64,000 bases of DNA from the NCBI RefSeq assembly GCF_005863245.1, contig NZ_VBUT01000005.1:434001-498000 (forward strand), written 5' to 3'. Each line of letters starts with the position of its first letter. Positions within the stretch are counted from its first letter, which is position 1. Made by a program: the position numbers and the translations under genes. Below, piece after piece: positions 17,190 to 27,300 of the stretch. Under the pieces are notes generated by a model. It did no database searches and was not told the DNA's origin. It saw nothing but the letters and a program-made list of their open reading frames with translations. The stretch is from Nocardia cyriacigeorgica. Lineage in GTDB: Bacteria; Actinomycetota; Actinomycetes; Mycobacteriales; Mycobacteriaceae.

Positions 17190-18736
17190 GTGAACGAGAC
17201 GACAACGGACCAGACGCAGCCGGAGGCGAAGCCCTCTCTGTTGCAATGGCTCGGTTTGCTCGCAATCGCTCTCGGCGTCGCACTGATCGTGGTGGACACC
17301 ACGATCGTGAACGTGATCATCCCGTCGATCATCGAGGATCTGAACACGGGTTCGACTGAGGCGCAGTGGATTCAGGAGTCCTACGCGATCGTGTTCGCGG
17401 CGCTGCTGTTGGTGGTCGGGCGCGTCGCCGAGCACGGTTCCTGCAGGGTGCGGGTGCGGCGATGATCCTGCCGACCTCGCTGGCGCTGCTCAACGCCACG
17501 TTCACCGGTAAGGCTCGCGGTCAGGCGTTCGCCGTCTGGGGTTCCACGATCGGCGCGGCTGCCGCGCTGGGCCCGCTGCTGGGTGGCTGGCTCGCCGAGC
17601 ACGTGTCGTGGCGTTGGGCGTTCGGCATCAATGTGCCGCTGGCGGTGGTGATCGTCGTCGGTGTGATGCTGTGCATGGAGCGTTCGCCGAAGGTGCCGGG
17701 GCGTCTGGACGTCATCGGTTCGGCGCTGTCGATCCTGGGCCTCGGCTTGCTCGCTTTCGGGCTGATCGAGGGCCGCACCTACGGCTGGATCACGACCAAG
17801 AAGCCGCTGGAAATCGGCGGTTTCAGCTGGGACAGCGGGCCGTCGCCGGTCCTGGTCGCGCTCGTGGTGAGCGTTGTCGCGCTCGCGGCGTTCGTCGGGC
17901 GGCAGGTGCTGCTGCGTCGTGCCGGTGACGCCGACAAGGCGCTGATGGACCTGGGCTTGTTCAAGCTCGCGTCGTTCCGCAACGGCAACATCGCCACCTT
18001 GATCATCGGACTCGGCGAGTTCGGCATCGTCGCGGTACTGCCGCTGTGGCTGCAGTTCACCCTCGGCTACAGCGCGGTGCAGTCGGGCCTGGCCTTGGTG
18101 CCGATCGCCATCGGTAGCTTCATCGCCAGTGGCGCCAGCTTCGGCCTGGCCGACAAGAACGTCTCGCCGGTGAACCTGGTTCGCCTCGGCTTGGCCTTCG
18201 AGGTCGTCGGTCTCGGGTTGCTCGCGTTGATCGCCTCGCCGGACAGCTCGTGGTGGGCGCCGGCCCTGGTCCTGATGCTGTACGGCGTCGGTGTCGGATT
18301 CGCGACGGCTCAGGTCACCAACGTGGTGCTCGCGGATGTTCCCGAGAACGACAACGGCCAGGCATCCGGCATCCAGAGTGCGTTCCGTCAGCTCGGTTCC
18401 GCCCTCGGGATCGCGGTCCTGACCACGGTGTTCTTCACCACGCTGGGATCGCAGATCACCGAACACCTGACCGCGGATGGCATGTCCTCGGTCCAGGCCG
18501 AAGAACACGCCGATACGATCACCAACAGCGCGGGTGCGGCGATCGAAGGGTATGCGGCGCAGCCGCAGACCCAGCCGATCGCCGAGATCGGCCAGGTCGC
18601 AATGACCGACGGCATCGAACTGGGCGGCTACCTCGCGGCAGGTTTCGTCCTGCTGGGTCTGATCGCCACCGCGATGATCCCGAAGTCGGAGGCCGGCGAA
18701 GGCGAGCCGCGTAAGGCGGTTCTGGCGCAGGTCTGA
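17190..18736 (+). pseudogene. DHA2-family MFS efflux transporter, broken by deletion
   Basis: The N-terminal part (from GTG 17190 after GGAAGGAG) encodes helix 1, ALIVVDTTIVNVIIPSI, and STEAQWIQESYAIVFAALLLVVGRVAE, a typical DHA2 drug:proton antiporter start. At about 17420-17440 the reading frame shifts by +2, and the sequence resumes at FLQGAGAAMILPTSLALLNA. About 40-45 residues that normally join these parts (the loop after helix 2, helix 3 and part of helix 4) are missing. A deletion of 3n+1 bases explains both the gap and the shift. The downstream frame is intact to 18736, with the remaining helices and a polar tail, and ends in a strong terminator. A sequencing or assembly error cannot be excluded. 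Confidence 0.8.
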
Positions 18737-18749
18737 TCGAAGGGGTGGT

Positions 18750-18788
18750 CCCCGGCTCGCCCTGTTCGCAGGGTGAGCCGGGGGTTTT
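18750..18788 (+). terminator. Intrinsic terminator of the MFS gene
   Basis: A 15-bp stem (18750-18764 with 18769-18783, one G-T pair), a TTCG tetraloop at 18765-18768 and a TTTT run at 18785-18788. It begins 14 bp after the transporter stop codon. Confidence 0.9.
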
Positions 18789-18851
18789 CGCATTCGACCG
18801 GGTACGGCGTGTCGGGGCAGGCCACTTCAGTTCTCGCTGTAGGCGGGACGA

Positions 18852-18953
18852 ATGGAACCGACCTTGATCGTTGTCGTCGGCGTCGTCGCCATCGTGGCGG
18901 TGACCGCGTTCGCTCGGTTCGGTTCGCCGGCGGTACGGCGGCGCCAGAGTTAA
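18852..18953 (+). pseudogene. N-terminal fragment of a second Na+/H+ antiporter gene
   Basis: A 33-codon frame starts MEPTLIVVVGVVAIVAVTAFA, closely matching the start of the antiporter at 1663-3375 (MEITLVVVVGIIAIVVVAAF). After residue 21 the similarity ends and the frame stops (RFGSPAVRRRQS). GGCGGGA precedes the ATG. The simplest reading is the 5' end of a paralogous antiporter gene whose remaining 1.6 kb has been deleted. A genuine small membrane peptide is the alternative. Confidence 0.55.
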
Positions 18954-19030
18954 CCGGCCGCTGTCCGCGACACCCTGTCTTGACCTCGCTGAAGGGTGTT
19001 GGGCCACCTGTATGTTGTTCGCGGTATGGG

Positions 19031-20047
19031 TCAGGCCAGGTGGCTGGGCTGAGGATCAGCTACTGCCGCAGGGTGGGTTCGTCTGCGAAGCCACAGGTAG
19101 CCGACGGTCACGGCGGCGAGAACGACGAAGTGGAACGCGATGTCGTCGGTCCTTCCACCGTTGGCGACGAGGAAGAGGCCGAACAGCCACAACGCCAGCA
19201 CGGCGCCGAGACAGCCGTTCAGTTGATGCCGTCGACTCCAGCCCGGTCTCGCCACCCATCGGCGCATGATCCCGGCGAGGGCGGCGGCGAATACCAGTGC
19301 GGCGAGCGTCCACACCACGAACGGTGCCGGGCTGCCGATGAAGGCGACCAGATACAGCATCAGCCACGCCAGTCCCGCACCGAATCCGACCCAGCCGACG
19401 GTCGCAGGTTTGGGGCACCGCTTCGTCGAGGTGGTGGCCCACGGTCGCCGGCACCTGCCGGCCGACCACACCAGGATGATCACCGCTGCGCCACCGCCGA
19501 TGGTCTGCGCGGCGGACAGGCGGAAGTCGGACCGAACGAGCGAGATGAACACGAACAAGGCGAACCCGACGGCGAACACACCCGCGAAGACGCTCAGCAT
19601 CGAACGCGACAGCCAGGCGGTGTGCCGCTCGGCGGGAAAGACCAGGTGCGTCAGCACGATCGGAATGACGATGCTCCACACCGCGTGGTACCCGGCGACC
19701 ACGACCGCCCACAGCCAGTTCACCTCGAATGCCCGCCCGTAGACGGTTTCGCCGTCCATGCCTTGCGGATTGAAGATCGTCTGTAGCCCGAGCCCTTCCT
19801 CGAGGACGGCGAATGCGAGGGCGAGCAACAACAACCCCCATCCGTTGAGGCCCCGGCGTTGGACTACTTCCCGGACCAACAGCACACCCGCGCCGTAGAA
19901 GCAGAAGATCGCAGCGGCCCGCAGCGGTTGGGCGAGATAGCTGAATCGAAATGCCGCCCCGAGGATTTCGCCGATCAGCGGTGACAGCACGAACAGCACC
20001 GAGACCGGCAACGCCGTCTCTCCGAACCGGCCACTACCCGTCACCAT
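19031..20047 (-). CDS. Polytopic membrane protein of unknown function
   Basis: A 338-aa protein with about nine hydrophobic segments. Noteworthy motifs are GVLLVREVVQRRGLNGWGLLLLALAFAVLEEGLG, with an acidic pair within the membrane, and the loop NPQGMDGETVYGRAFEVNWLW. The EEG region recalls intramembrane CAAX-type proteins, but no full signature is present and I do not assign a function. Its ATG overlaps the end of the TetR gene by 14 bp, so it is translationally coupled to it and probably under its control. Confidence 0.75.
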   Translation of the reverse strand: MVTGSGRFGETALPVSVLFVLSPLIGEILGAAFRFSYLAQPLRAAAIFCFYGAGVLLVREVVQRRGLNGWGLLLLALAFAVLEEGLGLQTIFNPQGMDGETVYGRAFEVNWLWAVVVAGYHAVWSIVIPIVLTHLVFPAERHTAWLSRSMLSVFAGVFAVGFALFVFISLVRSDFRLSAAQTIGGGAAVIILVWSAGRCRRPWATTSTKRCPKPATVGWVGFGAGLAWLMLYLVAFIGSPAPFVVWTLAALVFAAALAGIMRRWVARPGWSRRHQLNGCLGAVLALWLFGLFLVANGGRTDDIAFHFVVLAAVTVGYLWLRRRTHPAAVADPQPSHLA

Positions 20048-20657
20048 GATGGTTCGCCCCTTCTGTCACCGCGATGCTGTTGACGAACAGCAACGGCCAG
20101 TCGCGTTCGAACACCACCCGGTCGGTGTCGCCGCGATCGCGGATCTCCCGTGGCAGATCCGTCATCGCGTTCATCAGTACCGAGGCGACGAGCCGGGCGT
20201 CTGTTGGCCGGAATTGGCCGCAGCGTTGTCCTTCGGTGATGAACGAGCGCAATTCCTCCAAGCCCTTGACCCGCTCGGTGTCCTCGGTCGCCCCACCTGC
20301 TTGGTCGTGGCGTGTGAACTGCGTCAACACGAGCATGGCCGGTAGGTTGTCGAGGCAGTACGTGGCGAAGCGCCGCAACATTCCTTCCAGCGCCGAGACA
20401 TAGCTGTCGTCGGCCTCTATGGGCTCCATGGCTTCGTCGACTCGCTGCTGGATCGTCGCGCGCATCTGCTCGATCAGGCCCTGCCGGGAACCGAAGTGGT
20501 AGTTGATCAGTCCCGGGCTCACGTGCGCGCGAGCCGCTATCGCGGCGTTCGACGCCTTCGCCAGCCCCACCTCCGCGATCGTCTCGATCGCGGCATCCAC
20601 GAGTTGCCGACGCCGCGCCAACTCGATGAAGCTCGGCCCCTCACGGACTGATTCCAT
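20034..20657 (-). CDS. TetR family transcriptional regulator
   Basis: A 207-aa repressor. The N-terminal helix-turn-helix is RRRQLVDAAIETIAEVGLAKASNAAIAARAHVSPGLINYHFGSRQGLIEQM, followed by an all-helical ligand domain. ATG 20657 is used: a TAGAAT box (20670-20665) ends seven bases before it, suggesting a leaderless message. The near-palindrome at 20659-20672 covers that box and is the likely self-operator. It is the first gene of a two-gene unit with the downstream membrane protein. Confidence 0.85.
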   Translation of the reverse strand: MESVREGPSFIELARRRQLVDAAIETIAEVGLAKASNAAIAARAHVSPGLINYHFGSRQGLIEQMRATIQQRVDEAMEPIEADDSYVSALEGMLRRFATYCLDNLPAMLVLTQFTRHDQAGGATEDTERVKGLEELRSFITEGQRCGQFRPTDARLVASVLMNAMTDLPREIRDRGDTDRVVFERDWPLLFVNSIAVTEGANHHGDG

Positions 20658-20658
20658 A

Positions 20659-20672
20659 ATCAGAATTCTAAT
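20659..20672 (-). promoter_or_regulatory. TetR self-operator over the -10 box
   Basis: ATCAGAATTCTAAT is a palindrome with one mismatched pair. On the minus strand it contains TAGAAT, seven bases before ATG 20657, so a bound dimer would cover the promoter and the start codon region. Confidence 0.5.
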
Positions 20673-21225
20673 CACTCCATCAGGACCGCAGCATGCAGAA
20701 CACCGCATAAGACGCGCTAGCCCAGGTGAGAGGGCCGTTCTGAGCAGCTTCAGGCGTCAAAGCCGACTGCCGGCACCTCCCCACCCTCCTGTTCCGTATG
20801 TCGATCCACCACCGGAACACCACGACGAGAACACTCCGCCCCTGGTCGCGGGTGTTCCGCGAACCGTCCCGCTCCCCCTATCCGGAACAATTTCGGGCAT
20901 CGGTCAGCCGTTCCGGGTCGGATCCTGCCTGCCCGGACCCGACGCCGGCTTGCGACCAACCCTGCTGCCACCACCCGGCGGCAAACAGGACACCGGGCAA
21001 CCCGACATCGCTGCTGGTCAAGGCAACTTCGTTGTCTTCCGTGCGATTACTACCGGAACTCCAATGACCCGAATGTCAATTCCGGGCACGACGAGACCGC
21101 GGCTCAGCTGCACCAGCGCGGCGATTTTCGAGGAGACCAGCCGCTCCAAGCCGGCTCCAAGCGCCTTCCAAAACCCGGGTAGCAGTCTCGAGCCCATCAG
21201 CACCGAACTGATGGAGGAGCGAGAA

Positions 21226-21816
21226 ATGAGCAACACATTCCGGGCAGCTGTCGTCCGCGCGCCGAGCGGGCCCGACTCGATCGAGATCGTCGATGTTCCC
21301 GTCATCGAGCCGGGCCCCGGTGAGGTTCAGGTCGCTGTCGCGGCCGCACCCGTCAACCCCACCGATCTCGGCGTCGCCGGCGGCTTCTTCCACGAACTGG
21401 GCATGGTGGTCGCGCTCGCGCCCGAGCGCGGCTGGACGGTGACCGGTCTGGCCCGCGCCGCCGACGAACGGTTCGTGCGCGGTCTCGGCGCCGACTTCGT
21501 CACCGAGGCCGAACCGGGCTGGGACGCGGTCGTCGACACCACCTCACAGCAGGTGTGGGGCCTGACCCCGGTCCGCGACGGCGGTGTCTTCGTGGGTGTG
21601 CGGCCCAATCTCGCGCCTGCGCCCGAACGCGGGATCACGGTGAACGTGCTGCTGACTCAGTCCGATCGCACTCGACTGGAGCAGCTGCTCACCCTCGCAG
21701 AGTCGGGGCGGCTGCCGGCCCGCGTTCATGCGGTCCTGCCGTTGGCTCAGGCCGCCGATGCTCACCGGGCCACGGCCGAGGCCGGGATGAGTGGACGCTA
21801 CGTGCTCCAGCCCTGA
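21226..21816 (+). pseudogene. MDR (quinone-oxidoreductase-like) gene with internal in-frame deletion
   Basis: A 196-aa open frame with the two ends of a zinc-free medium-chain dehydrogenase but not the middle. Residues 1-53 match the catalytic-domain start (AAVVRAP...IVDVPVIEPGPGEVQVAVAAAPVNPTDLG). From about residue 60 it jumps to ERGWTVTGLARAADERFVRGLGADFVTEAEPGWDAVVD, normally about 170 residues into the protein, and runs to the usual C-terminus GRYVLQP. About 110-120 residues are absent, including the glycine-rich NADPH-binding turn, so an active enzyme is unlikely. The deletion kept the frame. ATG 21226 has GGAGGAG upstream. Confidence 0.7.
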
Positions 21817-21976
21817 CCGACCCCGGTCCGCCTCGGTGGTCGACCGCACGGTCGACCACCGTCGCACGGGAAAGCATGCGAGACAACGAGGCAACAGCGT
21901 CCGCACGGACCAGTGCCGGGCATGCGGGCGACCGATTCGACCGCGCCCCGGACGGCTCCTAGGTCGCGCCGATTGC

Positions 21977-24900
21977 TCAGGGGATCAGCCCATGCAATCG
22001 AAGGTCACCCACGTACTTGGTGATCAGATCCGCACTCAGGTGCGGGATGTCGGCATCGGGACCGAGTTCCGCGGCGCGCACCGCGGCCCGGAACTCGGTG
22101 GCGGGGATGGCCGAACCCGCGATCGCCGGCGCGGGCCGGGCGAAGGCGTGCAACAGCGGCAGCACCGAGGCGTTGCGCTGCGGCTCGGGCAGCGCGCGCA
22201 GCGCCGCCTCGAAACGGGTGAGCCATTCGGTGTAGTCGTCGATGCGTTCGATGGTGATACCGGCCTCGATCAGCCAGTCCACCACCACATCCAGCGAGAT
22301 CCCGTCATCGTGCGGGTTGACCACGTGGAAGCTGTGATGGCCGGTGTCGACGGCCGCGCCGAGCACGGTGATCGCCTCGGCGGTGAAATCCGCGGGTAAC
22401 CCGTCGTAGTGGGCGCGGACACGGGGGCCGCCGCGATAGAACGAGGCGGGCGCGAGACCTGTGGCGGCCAGCCCGATCAGCAGCCGAGTGAACATGTCCG
22501 GGATGTTGAGTTGCCCGCGGTAGCGCGGATGGGCCAGCACCATATCGGACCGGAACACCGCCACCGGCAGCCCGCACAGCTCGTGCGCTTCGCGCAGCAG
22601 CACTTCCCCGGCCCATTTGCTGTTGCCGTAGCCGGTGGCGTACCCGGCGCCGTTGCCCCGCACCGGGCTACCGGCACGGATATCGCCACCCTCGGTGAAC
22701 ACCGCGCGATCGACGTCGGCGGCCACCGCCACCGTCGACAGGTAAGTGACGGGCTTGAGCCGATGGGTGATCGCCAGCCGGATCATCTCGGCGGTGCCGA
22801 CCACATTCGGCCCGAACAACTGCTCATACGGCAGCACATGATTCACCAGCGCGGCGCAATGCACGATCCGGTCCACCCGCCGCGCCAACCCGTCCCAGGC
22901 CTGTTCGCCGAGACCCAGCCGGGGTGCGCTGATATCACCGGCGATCACCTCGAGATGAGTGTCGGCCAATTCCTGATACCGGCGCAGCAACTCGTCGTCG
23001 CCGGAGTCGAAGGCCGCGTCGAGCCTGCGCCGCGCACCATCGGCGTCCTTCGCGCGCACCACACACAGCACCCGCCCGCCGACGGCCCGCATCCGCTGCA
23101 ACCACAGCAGGCACAACCATCGCCCGAGGTAGCCGTTGGCGCCGGTGATCAGCACCGTCGACGTCGCGGTCGCCACCGGCAGCCCCGGTGCCGCCGCCAC
23201 AGTGTCGGCGTCGAGGAACTTCTCCAGCGTCAGGTCCGCGGCCGCCACCTGTTCGGCTCCGGCGCCGTGCACACCGGCGAACGACACCACCTCGGCATCG
23301 GATTCCCGTGCGGCGCTGATGTATTCGGCCAGGTCACCCAAGGTGGTAGTCGGGCTGGTCACCACGCTGACCGGCACGTCGACGCCGAAGATCTCGGTGA
23401 GCACCTTCGCCAGCGACAGCGCCGACAGCGAATCACCGCCGAGATCGGCGAAATGCGCCTGCGGGCTCGATTGCTCGGCCGTGCAATCGAGCAGGGCGCG
23501 CGCCGCACGCACCACCGTCTCCACCACGGCGACCTCACCCGCGCTGGTGTGCAAAGCCAGCAGCTGCGCCGAACGCTCATCGGCGCGGTCGCGATACATC
23601 TGCTCGAGCCGCGGACCGTACCGCCGCTCCAGCGCGGGCCGCAGTAACTTCCCGATCCCCGACAGCAGCCCGTTCTCGATGGTGAACGGCTCGGTCTCGA
23701 TGATGAACTCGCGGGGAATCTCATACGGTTCCAGCCCGGCCTCGGCAGCCACGGCACGCACCGACGCCGCGATCGACGCCGTCAACTCCTCGGTATCGGC
23801 GGCCGCGGCGAGCGCGGCCTCGGTCGGCACCACCACCGCGAGCAGGTAGGCGCGCACACTGCTGCCGTAGACGAAGATCTGCCGGATCAGCGGGCTGCCC
23901 GCGAACACCGCCTCCAGCTGCGCGACAGCGACGAACTCGCCTTGGGACAGCTTCAGCACATTGTTGCGGCGATCCAGGTAGCGCAGCCGATCCGGGCCGA
24001 GCTCGGCGACGATGTCACCGGTGCGGTAGAAACCGTCGGCGTCGAAGACCTGCGCGGTGATATCGGGGCGCCGGTAGTAGCCGGGAATCATCGTCGTGGT
24101 CTTGAGCAGCAACTCACCGCGGGGATGGGGCTGATCGCTGGTGCGGTAGCCGAGTTCGGGGACGTCGACGAGCTTGTAGTCGATCACCACCGGCCTGCGC
24201 ACCCGGTTGTCGACTACCAGCCCGCCGCCGGCCTCGGTGGACCCGTAGGCGTCGTGCACCTCGATCTCGAGCAGCGACTCCATGAACGTCTTCAGCTCCG
24301 GCGCCAGCGGCGCGCTACCGGTCGACGCCGAAATCAGCCTGCCGCCCAGCAATTCGCGACGCAGCTGCGCCCGCACCTGCTCATCGGTCCGCCCGCCGGC
24401 CAACTCGCTCTGATACCGCTGGTGGATCATCTCGCTGACCCTCGGCACCAGCACCATCTCGGTGGGCCGCACCAGCGCGATGTCGTCGAACAACGTCGAC
24501 ATGTCCGCAGCGGCGGTGAAAAACGCGGTGCCGCCGCGCACCAGCACCCCGGCCAGGGCCAGCCGTCCGGCCAGATGACTCAACGGCATGTAGTTCACGC
24601 TGATCGCCGGCGGATTCGAGCCCGCCTTACGGGCCAGGCCCTGCAACCAGATCCCCGCGGCCAGCCGATCGGTGTACATCGCACCCTTCGGCGTGCCGGT
24701 GCTGCCCGAGGTGTAGATCAGCATCGCCAGCGGGTCGGTGTCCGGGTCGGCGACATACGGTGCGGGCCTGGGCATATCGCGCCCGGCCTCGATCACCTCG
24801 GCCAAGGTTTCGAGCGTGATCGACGTGCCGGCCAGTCGTTCACGCGCCGCGGCGAGCGCGGACCGGTGCGCGTCGACCTCGGCGACATGATCGATCACCA

Positions 24901-25462
24901 CCAGTCGCCGCAGCGCCGGGCAGGCCAGCGCGCAGTCGACCGCGCGGTCGAGCAGTTCGGGTGTGGACGCCAGCACCCGCGGTTCGGTCTCCGCGACGAT
25001 CCGGGCCAGCGCGGAACCGGGCGCACCGGCTTGCAGCGGCACCACCACCGCCCCGAGTCGCGCGCAGGTCAGATCGACGATGGTCACCTCGACACCGGTC
25101 ACACCGAGAATCGCGATCATCGTGCCCGGCTCGACTCCGGCCGTGCCCCGCAACGCGGCGGCTACCGCGTCGACCCGATCGGCCACCTCGGCATAGCTGA
25201 TGGTGTCGAAGCGGTCCAGCCAGCGACGTTCATGCTGCCCAGTGACCGGATCTCGCACGATCTCGAACGCGCGCGATCCGAGGGCCGGACGTTCGGCGTA
25301 GCCGGTGAGCACACTGGCCACGATCTGGGCGACGCCGATGCCGGGCGTGCGCACGGCATCGAGCACTGTCTCATCCGGCGCCGCGGCGCGCGCCTGGTGA
25401 TCGTCGCTGTAGAGCTGAGCGATGCGCTGCATGCGCCGAGCTGCCGGCGACTCGATCGACAT
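21977..25462 (-). CDS. car: Carboxylic acid reductase
   Basis: A 1161-aa three-domain enzyme that reduces aromatic and fatty acids to aldehydes with ATP and NADPH; about 1170 aa is normal. Adenylation domain: [15 protein letters not shown] at 248-262, YGSTEAGGG near 406, and catalytic Lys605 in [11 protein letters not shown]. Carrier domain: LGGDSLSAL at 674-682 with the phosphopantetheine attachment Ser678. Reductase domain: TGANGYLG at 773-780, and later a short-chain-dehydrogenase Tyr-x3-Lys in [18 protein letters not shown] precedes ATG 25462. Activity requires a phosphopantetheinyl transferase, which is not in the window. It is 174 bp downstream of the sigma-factor gene on the same strand. 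Confidence 0.93.
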   Translation of the reverse strand: MSIESPAARRMQRIAQLYSDDHQARAAAPDETVLDAVRTPGIGVAQIVASVLTGYAERPALGSRAFEIVRDPVTGQHERRWLDRFDTISYAEVADRVDAVAAALRGTAGVEPGTMIAILGVTGVEVTIVDLTCARLGAVVVPLQAGAPGSALARIVAETEPRVLASTPELLDRAVDCALACPALRRLVVIDHVAEVDAHRSALAAARERLAGTSITLETLAEVIEAGRDMPRPAPYVADPDTDPLAMLIYTSGSTGTPKGAMYTDRLAAGIWLQGLARKAGSNPPAISVNYMPLSHLAGRLALAGVLVRGGTAFFTAAADMSTLFDDIALVRPTEMVLVPRVSEMIHQRYQSELAGGRTDEQVRAQLRRELLGGRLISASTGSAPLAPELKTFMESLLEIEVHDAYGSTEAGGGLVVDNRVRRPVVIDYKLVDVPELGYRTSDQPHPRGELLLKTTTMIPGYYRRPDITAQVFDADGFYRTGDIVAELGPDRLRYLDRRNNVLKLSQGEFVAVAQLEAVFAGSPLIRQIFVYGSSVRAYLLAVVVPTEAALAAAADTEELTASIAASVRAVAAEAGLEPYEIPREFIIETEPFTIENGLLSGIGKLLRPALERRYGPRLEQMYRDRADERSAQLLALHTSAGEVAVVETVVRAARALLDCTAEQSSPQAHFADLGGDSLSALSLAKVLTEIFGVDVPVSVVTSPTTTLGDLAEYISAARESDAEVVSFAGVHGAGAEQVAAADLTLEKFLDADTVAAAPGLPVATATSTVLITGANGYLGRWLCLLWLQRMRAVGGRVLCVVRAKDADGARRRLDAAFDSGDDELLRRYQELADTHLEVIAGDISAPRLGLGEQAWDGLARRVDRIVHCAALVNHVLPYEQLFGPNVVGTAEMIRLAITHRLKPVTYLSTVAVAADVDRAVFTEGGDIRAGSPVRGNGAGYATGYGNSKWAGEVLLREAHELCGLPVAVFRSDMVLAHPRYRGQLNIPDMFTRLLIGLAATGLAPASFYRGGPRVRAHYDGLPADFTAEAITVLGAAVDTGHHSFHVVNPHDDGISLDVVVDWLIEAGITIERIDDYTEWLTRFEAALRALPEPQRNASVLPLLHAFARPAPAIAGSAIPATEFRAAVRAAELGPDADIPHLSADLITKYVGDLRLHGLIP

Positions 25463-25636
25463 GGTGTTGGTGCCTCCCTGGCCGGTCGAGCAACGTCCTG
25501 AACGTTAGCGTGCCTAAGCAAGATGCCAGCCGGGAAGCGTCTACACAGCCCCAATCGGGTGTGATAGCAGTCACAAACGCATCGGTGTCTCAAATATGGC
25601 AAGAAGAACCGGCCGTTCAGCCGGACCGGACAACAG

Positions 25637-26494
25637 CTACGCAGCGGCCGGTTCGGCCAGCGCCCGCTCCCGCAAGCTCGCCAGCGTCCGCGACAAGATC
25701 CGCGACACCTGCATCTGGGACACCCCGAGCCGCTCGGCGATCTGGTTCTGAGTCATCGACCCATAGAACCGCCACACCAGCACCTGACGTTCCCGCCGCG
25801 GTAACGCGGCAATCAGCGGTCGCACCGCCATCGCGTCCTCGAGCAGGCCGTAGCAGGGTTCCTCACTGCCGAGCCTGCGCTGCACCGCACTGCCCGCGTC
25901 ATCGTCATCGCGGGCGATCGACTCCAGCGAATTGCTGGTATGCCCGTTCGCGGCGACCATCGCCTGCGTCAGCTGGGCCAGCTCCACCCCGAGCTCGGCG
26001 GCGACCTCACGCGCGGTCGGCACCCGTCCCAGCCGCTGCGACAGCGCTTCGGTGGCCGGCCCTATCCGCAACTGGATGTCCTTCATCGTGCGCGGCACCC
26101 GCACCGCCCAGGTGCGGTCGCGGAAGTGGCGGCGCACCTCACCCATCATGGTGGGCACCGCATACGCGAGAAACGTGCTGCCCCGGCCGAGATCGAAACG
26201 ATCCACCGCCTGGATCAAGCCCACCCGGGCGACCTGCTGTAGATCGTCGAAGGATTCACCGCGCCCACTGAAGCGACGCGCGATGTGCTCGGCCAGCGGC
26301 AGGCACAGTTCGATGATCTCGTCGCGGACATGCGCGCGATGCGGGTCGCCGGGGTCCAATGACTCGAGTTTGTCGAACCACGGCTCGATGTTCTCGTAGG
26401 TGTCCTGAGATTCTCCGTGTTTCCCCGCGCCGGTTCCGACGGATCGGGCTGCCGATGCGGTTGTGGTGGTCTGAGCGTGCTTCGACTGGTTCAT
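25637..26494 (-). CDS. SigB/SigF-type RNA polymerase sigma factor
   Basis: A 285-aa group 3 sigma factor. Region 2 is LPLAEHIARRFSGRGESFDDLQQVARVGLIQAVDRFDLGRGSTFLAYAVPTMMGEVRRHFRD; region 3 (VRVPRTMKDIQLRIGPATEAL...) and region 4 (ALPRRERQVLVWRFYGSMTQNQIAERLGVSQMQVSRILSRTLASLRE) follow. Members direct general-stress and stationary-phase genes. ATG 26494 has GGAGGC upstream; the longer frame from 26812 is not sigma-like. Unlike typical sigF loci, no anti-sigma kinase gene adjoins it. A CAR gene lies downstream and a divergent DJ-1-like gene upstream. Confidence 0.9.
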   Translation of the reverse strand: MNQSKHAQTTTTASAARSVGTGAGKHGESQDTYENIEPWFDKLESLDPGDPHRAHVRDEIIELCLPLAEHIARRFSGRGESFDDLQQVARVGLIQAVDRFDLGRGSTFLAYAVPTMMGEVRRHFRDRTWAVRVPRTMKDIQLRIGPATEALSQRLGRVPTAREVAAELGVELAQLTQAMVAANGHTSNSLESIARDDDDAGSAVQRRLGSEEPCYGLLEDAMAVRPLIAALPRRERQVLVWRFYGSMTQNQIAERLGVSQMQVSRILSRTLASLRERALAEPAAA

Positions 26495-26719
26495 TGGGCC
26501 TCCTCGGTTCCCCAATCGGCGGGCGTTCGGCTCGACCTGAATAAGGGGTACCCACTTCCCCGTAATCGAAAAGTGACCGCATACGCCGACGTTCACCCCG
26601 CGACGAACTGCCCGGACGTGTCGGCGCCGCACACCCGGGTATGCCGGGAGCGAGTCACACGATTCGCGACGCGAGAACCGAACACGCGCACCGGGCATCG
26701 AAAAGGAAGGAACGTGAGC

Positions 26720-27292
26720 ATGGCCGGCACCGATCTCACCCAGCGCCGCATTCTGGCGGTCGTCACCAATTACGGCGTCGAGCAGGACGAACTCCTGGTC
26801 CCCGTGCAGCATCTACGCGACGCCGGCGCCACGGTCGACATCGCCGCCGAATCCGGCGACGCGATCCAGACCCTGGTGCACGACAAGAATCCCGGCACCA
26901 CCGTCCAACCCACCATCACCCTCGACGAGGTGAACCCCGCCGACTACGACCTGCTGCTGATTCCCGGCGGCACCGTCAATGCCGACTCGCTGCGCCTCAA
27001 CGACGCCGCCGTCGACATCACCCGCCGGATCGCGGCCGCCGGCACACCCATCGCCGCGATCTGCCACGGACCCTGGCTTGTCGTCGAGGCCGGCATCGTC
27101 GCCGACAAGACGCTCACCTCGTTCCCCTCCCTGAAAACCGACATCCGCAATGCCGGCGCCGCCGACTGGGTGGACCGTTCGGTCGTCCTCGACGACACGC
27201 ATGGCTACCCGCTGATCACCTCACGCTCCCCCAAAGACATCGGCGACTTCATCGAACGCATCGGCCTCACCCTGGCCGAACGAGCGGCCTGA
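26720..27292 (+). CDS. DJ-1/PfpI family protein
   Basis: A 190-aa class I glutamine-amidotransferase-like protein. The nucleophile elbow AICHGPWLV contains the conserved Cys and His, and an upstream acidic residue (VEQDE, near residue 18-22) fits the PfpI/YhbO stress-chaperone or deglycase group. ATG 26720 lies about nine bases after AAGGAAGG; GTG 26714 is too close to it. It diverges from the sigma-factor gene. Members protect proteins or nucleotides during carbonyl and heat stress, which agrees with the hsp20 locus next door. Confidence 0.85.
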   Translation: MAGTDLTQRRILAVVTNYGVEQDELLVPVQHLRDAGATVDIAAESGDAIQTLVHDKNPGTTVQPTITLDEVNPADYDLLLIPGGTVNADSLRLNDAAVDITRRIAAAGTPIAAICHGPWLVVEAGIVADKTLTSFPSLKTDIRNAGAADWVDRSVVLDDTHGYPLITSRSPKDIGDFIERIGLTLAERAA

Positions 27293-27300
27293 CCGCCGGC

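Noticed and set aside
22409..25501. Long plus-strand frames opposite the CAR gene
   Set aside because: His/Arg/Gln-rich translations with no family motif, and CAR covers the interval completely.
25504..25520. TTAGCGTGCCTAA as an iron-box (IdeR/DtxR) site before car
   Set aside because: Only 4-5 bp of each arm match, too little for the 19-bp consensus.
26546..26553. GGGTACCC as a SigF-dependent -10 box
   Set aside because: It is palindromic and lacks a convincing GTTT element at the right distance on either strand.
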